In this document: piece by piece, positions 30,584-31,865 of the stretch
Layout of the letters: every line of letters starts with the position of its first letter
How positions within the stretch are numbered: position 1 is the first letter of the stretch
NCBI GenBank assembly: GCA_036554605.1
Contig: DATBMY010000550.1
Location: 1 to 31,865, forward strand
DNA length: 31,865 nt
Reading direction: 5' to 3'
Origin: DATBMY01 sp036554605
GTDB taxonomy: Bacteria; Acidobacteriota; Blastocatellia; UBA7656
Notes under the pieces: model-generated
The model's database searches: none
Told to the model about the DNA's origin: nothing
Seen by the model: the letters and a program-made list of their open reading frames with translations, nothing else
Position numbers and translations under genes: made by a program

Positions 30584-31231
30584 TTACGCGGTTCTTTTCC
30601 GGTTGCGGACGCGGGCGCTGCTTGCAAAGCCCCGCGGGCGTTCCTTCACCCGCATGGGCCTCGATCCGGAATGGCGTCGCTCAAGTATTATGCGGCACAC
30701 GATGAGCGCAATAAGCCGGTGTATGAAGCGAGACTCCCATTTCATCACGGGCTTTACATCTATGCGGGCCGTCGTCTGCGTTCGGCGCTTGGTGTTAAAG
30801 CGGAAGACAAGCAGGGTCGAGGTGTAGAACTGCTTATGAACTTCTATGCAGGTATCGGATCGAAACCGGCTATCTAACGAGCGCGTGAGGCAGAAATTAT
30901 CGCTTTCAGCCATCTCGACCCGCATGACCTCGCGGTGCGGGTTGGCGCGCGACCGCTCGACGAGAAATGACTCGCTCCCATCTTCGGCAACAATAGCTAT
31001 ACGGCGGTCGAGCGCGCCGACGTTTATGTCGAATCTTATGCCGTCCGCTTCGTAGGTGGCCCGGCGCATCCCGCGCCACTTGAGCCGCGCAATGGTCCGG
31101 CCGCCGGATATGAATTCATGACGGGCGCGCGAGTAACCTTCGCGGCGGACAATAATCTCGCCCGGTCCCATGAAATCGCGCTCGAAAGCTTCGCCCGCCG
31201 TCGCCGATAGTATCTCTAAATGTACCTGCAT
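30584..31231 (-). CDS. Unknown protein, possibly LURP-one/Tubby-like beta fold
   Basis: 215 aa, not recognised with confidence. Residues 20-145 alternate short beta-like stretches with basic and acidic residues; the phrase TIARLKWRGMRRATYEADGI resembles the repeated beta-hairpins of LURP-one-related or Tubby-like proteins. A hydrophobic helix (RLIALIVCRIIL, about 170-181) follows, then a strongly basic tail to the end. No signal peptide is present. It begins 3 bp after the stop of the ThiF-family gene and so is probably translated from the same mRNA. This makes it a candidate partner or substrate of that E1-like enzyme, but no Gly-Gly C-terminus is present. Confidence 0.6.
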   Translation of the reverse strand: MQVHLEILSATAGEAFERDFMGPGEIIVRREGYSRARHEFISGGRTIARLKWRGMRRATYEADGIRFDINVGALDRRIAIVAEDGSESFLVERSRANPHREVMRVEMAESDNFCLTRSLDSRFRSDTCIEVHKQFYTSTLLVFRFNTKRRTQTTARIDVKPVMKWESRFIHRLIALIVCRIILERRHSGSRPMRVKERPRGFASSARVRNRKRTA

Positions 31232-31234
31232 TCT

Positions 31235-31865
31235 TCATGTGCCTATGTAGCGCGCATAAACCGTGCGCGCCACCGCCGGGTCCGCAGTCCCGCGGATGAT
31301 GCTGCGCGCATCGCGGAAGACCGTTATATCGAACTCTTCTACGCGCAGGCGCAGCAGGAAATCGTTATAAGTTACGTCGCCCACTTCTTTGAGCCGCTCT
31401 GCAAGCCGGGCCAGGTCCAGCCTTGTGGCGCCGGATCTTGAAATTTGCACCGCGTTGCGCCCGCACAGTGTGGTCGTGATCTGGCGGCCCGCGCCGCGCA
31501 GGAATTCGAACTGACGCTTACCGCAGGCGGGGCAGCCGGAACGGTCGCCGAACTTCGACAGGTCGAGCCGGCTCACCTGAAACTCCCAGACGTCGACGCG
31601 CACGAGCGAACGGTGCAGCGCCTCGCGATTGCCCGTTAGAATCTTCAGCGCCTCCGCCGATTGTATCGAGCCGATTATCGATACTATCGGCATTATCACG
31701 CCCGCCGTGTCGCAGGTAGGTCCCGAGCCGGGGTCGGGCAAAGCCTCCAGCACGCAGCGGAGACAGGGCGTATCGTCCGGGACGACGGTCATCGTGAGCC
31801 CGTAGGAGCCGACGGCCGCGCCGTAAATCCACGGCGTCCCGGTCTTCACGCATGCGTCGTTTATC
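31235..31865 (-). CDS. ThiF/MoeB/HesA-family E1-like adenylyltransferase (partial, 5' end outside window)
   Basis: The 3' 210 codons of a gene that continues past the right edge. INDACVKTGTPWIYGAAVG, then the CxxC zinc half-sites CLRC and CPAC, and the crossover-type segment GVIMPIVSIIGSIQSAEALKIL are typical of MoeB/ThiF proteins, which adenylate the C-terminus of a ubiquitin-like sulfur carrier (ThiS/MoaD). The C-terminal domain after about the last 75 residues (DLARLAERLKEVGDVTYN, RLRVEEFDITVFRDAR, then RTVYARYIG) matches the extension found in stand-alone ThiF/HesA proteins. The ATP-binding N-terminal half is not in the window, so the pathway (thiamine or molybdopterin) cannot be decided. 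It is followed 3 bp later by the unknown 215-aa gene. Confidence 0.9.
   Translation of the reverse strand, partial: INDACVKTGTPWIYGAAVGSYGLTMTVVPDDTPCLRCVLEALPDPGSGPTCDTAGVIMPIVSIIGSIQSAEALKILTGNREALHRSLVRVDVWEFQVSRLDLSKFGDRSGCPACGKRQFEFLRGAGRQITTTLCGRNAVQISRSGATRLDLARLAERLKEVGDVTYNDFLLRLRVEEFDITVFRDARSIIRGTADPAVARTVYARYIGT

Overview
The window is high-GC, densely coded bacterial chromosome with frequent ATA isoleucine codons. Three features suggest an acidobacterium of the Blastocatellia type, although no rRNA or marker gene is present and this is an inference: an OpcA-dependent oxidative pentose-phosphate operon, large multidomain FHA and multiheme proteins, and 7-bp-period degenerate intergenic repeats. 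No tRNA, rRNA, CRISPR array or intact mobile element was seen.

Left part, + strand (1-12624). An S41 (CtpA-like) protease and an MFS transporter lead into the most striking locus, 3197-11312. Its four genes are: a membrane protein with two cyclic-nucleotide-binding domains, four [4Fe-4S] motifs and a probable heme-b membrane part; a 1052-aa FHA / heptaheme cytochrome c / ferredoxin / flavoprotein fusion; a class II cAMP-phosphodiesterase-like metallo-beta-lactamase protein; and an FHA-GAF class III nucleotide cyclase. Together they can make, break and sense a cyclic nucleotide, and they encode what looks like a complete cytoplasm-to-periplasm electron path. A secreted di-heme protein of the DUF1111 type follows. 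I know of no characterised system with this composition, and it is the main discovery candidate.

Middle part, mostly - strand (12683-17096). This accessory-looking block holds a DinB-like protein, a small winged-helix-like protein, a DJ-1/PfpI protein, a secreted esterase and a secreted amidohydrolase. Parts of it are visibly lower in GC, and there is a 409-bp stretch without a convincing gene.

Right part, - strand (17133-31865). A tight operon pgi-pgl-gnd-zwf-opcA ends in a cyclic-nucleotide-gated MscS-like channel, a second possible cAMP target. Upstream of it (to the right) lie a secreted protein of unknown function, the cell-wall recycling pair murQ-nagA, two tandem TlpA-like thioredoxins, an unknown beta-rich protein and the 3' part of a ThiF/MoeB-family E1-like gene cut by the window edge.

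Three intergenic regions (1-108, 8752-8850, 25396-25480) hold degenerate tandem repeats. Their unit sequences are unrelated, but all have a strict 7-bp period and form inverted arms. One supplies the stop codon of the heptaheme gene, and one sits inside the loop of a terminator-like stem.
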